A stretch of DNA of 61,341 nucleotides from the NCBI GenBank assembly GCA_902801425.1, contig CADCIQ010000029.1:1-61341 (forward strand), written 5' to 3'. How positions within the stretch are numbered: position 1 is the stretch's first letter; every line of letters starts with the position of its first letter. Shown piece after piece: positions 60,898-61,341 of this stretch. The position numbers and the translations under genes were made by a program. The notes under the pieces were generated by a model, which was given only the letters and a program-made list of their open reading frames with translations, was not told the DNA's origin and did no database searches. The stretch comes from an uncultured Bacteroidales bacterium (GTDB taxonomy: Bacteria; Bacteroidota; Bacteroidia; Bacteroidales; Bacteroidaceae).

Positions 60898-61341
60898 ATG
60901 GCCGTAGTAACTGAACATACAATCGACATAGAAGGAATACTCACCTCAAAGGTGGGCGACAAGATGAAGTATATCCCTAAGTTCCTCGTGAACTGGCTCA
61001 TTAGGACTACCCATCAAGAGGAGCTGAACGAGTTCATCTGGAGAAGTAGGGATCATGAAGGTGCTGAATGGCTTGAGGATTGCGTCAAGTTCCTTGACAT
61101 GGACCTCAAAGTAGAGGGCTTTGAGAACCTTCCTGACAAGGACAGCCTGAAACGCTATACCTTTGTCAGCAATCATCCTCTCGGTGGTGGAGACGGCGTT
61201 GCCCTTGGTGCTATCCTTAGCAGAAAATACGGTAATGACATCAGACTGATAGTCAACGATATCCTTATGTATCTTCCGGGGCTTGCCCCTCTCTGCATCC
61301 CAGTGAACACCACCACGAAAAAGAGGGAAAGAGGATATACA
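60898..61341 (+). CDS. PlsC-like acyltransferase, truncated by the window end
   Basis: 148 residues visible, no stop before 61341. The N-terminal part (TEHTIDIEGILTSKVGDKMKYIP) and VSNHPLGGGDGVALG (about 92-106) identify a PlsC/lysophospholipid acyltransferase fold; the active His-Asp pair is spaced by five residues rather than four, as I would expect in the branch that includes the glycine-lipid O-acyltransferase GlsA of Bacteroides. If so, an N-acyltransferase gene (GlsB) should follow outside the window. The start at 60898 follows a promoter by six bases. Family certain, gene identity tentative. Confidence 0.78.
   Translation, partial: MAVVTEHTIDIEGILTSKVGDKMKYIPKFLVNWLIRTTHQEELNEFIWRSRDHEGAEWLEDCVKFLDMDLKVEGFENLPDKDSLKRYTFVSNHPLGGGDGVALGAILSRKYGNDIRLIVNDILMYLPGLAPLCIPVNTTTKKRERGYT

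Overview
The window looks like chromosomal DNA of a Bacteroidales bacterium, most likely Prevotella or a close relative. Support: nearly every gene with a visible promoter has a TAnnTTTG -7 box instead of a sigma70 -10 and no Shine-Dalgarno; there is a SusC/SusD pair, an Oar-like receptor, a BspA-type leucine-rich-repeat protein, and family members typical of Bacteroidota (DUF5020, DUF3298 lipoprotein, WbqC). No rRNA, CRISPR array, integrase or transposase gene was seen.

Layout. 0.5-3.1 kb: solitary DNA adenine methyltransferase with a nuclease-like N-terminus. 3.4-8.6 kb: membrane transport and respiration on the minus strand (AGCS symporter, divergent CydB-like protein, NCS2 purine permease with a DUF5020 outer-membrane partner). 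8.9-9.9 kb: small secreted protein, tRNA-Tyr, tRNA-Leu. 10.7-14.8 kb: minus-strand accessory cluster (two paralogous small proteins, DUF2130 coiled-coil protein, WYL regulator, small unknowns). 15.0-30.0 kb: a long minus-strand block of exported proteins: PBP-like protein, SusC, SusD, three double-OsmC proteins, a C-GCAxxG-C-C redox protein, a YtkA/FixH-like lipoprotein, an Ntn-hydrolase and a dicarboxylate/amino-acid symporter. I read this as a candidate extracytoplasmic thiol/redox uptake locus. 30-33.5 kb: largely gene-free, with repeats, candidate small RNAs, a small LRR protein and tRNA-Phe. 33.8-38.1 kb: Oar-like receptor plus OmpA-family protein. 38.2-61.3 kb: housekeeping genes on the plus strand (dusB, GNAT, parE, S41 protease, acpP-fabF-rnc-dapB-lepB-D-Ala-D-Ala carboxypeptidase, lipoprotein, tandem secreted paralogues), minus-strand SGNH hydrolase, WbqC and DEAD-box helicase, then an M16 peptidase and a truncated acyltransferase at the window end.

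The most unusual feature is in the non-coding DNA. Most longer intergenic regions carry reiterated short words with a strict period of 11 bp or 7 bp, usually arranged as long inverted repeats, each locus with its own word. Alongside are about eight full, minimal or half copies of a terminal-inverted-repeat element (TIR near TAACGTGAGTTCGACGAATT) and several GC-rich hairpins. Some of these repeats reach start or stop codons. I do not recognise these families; they are the best candidates here for something undescribed.
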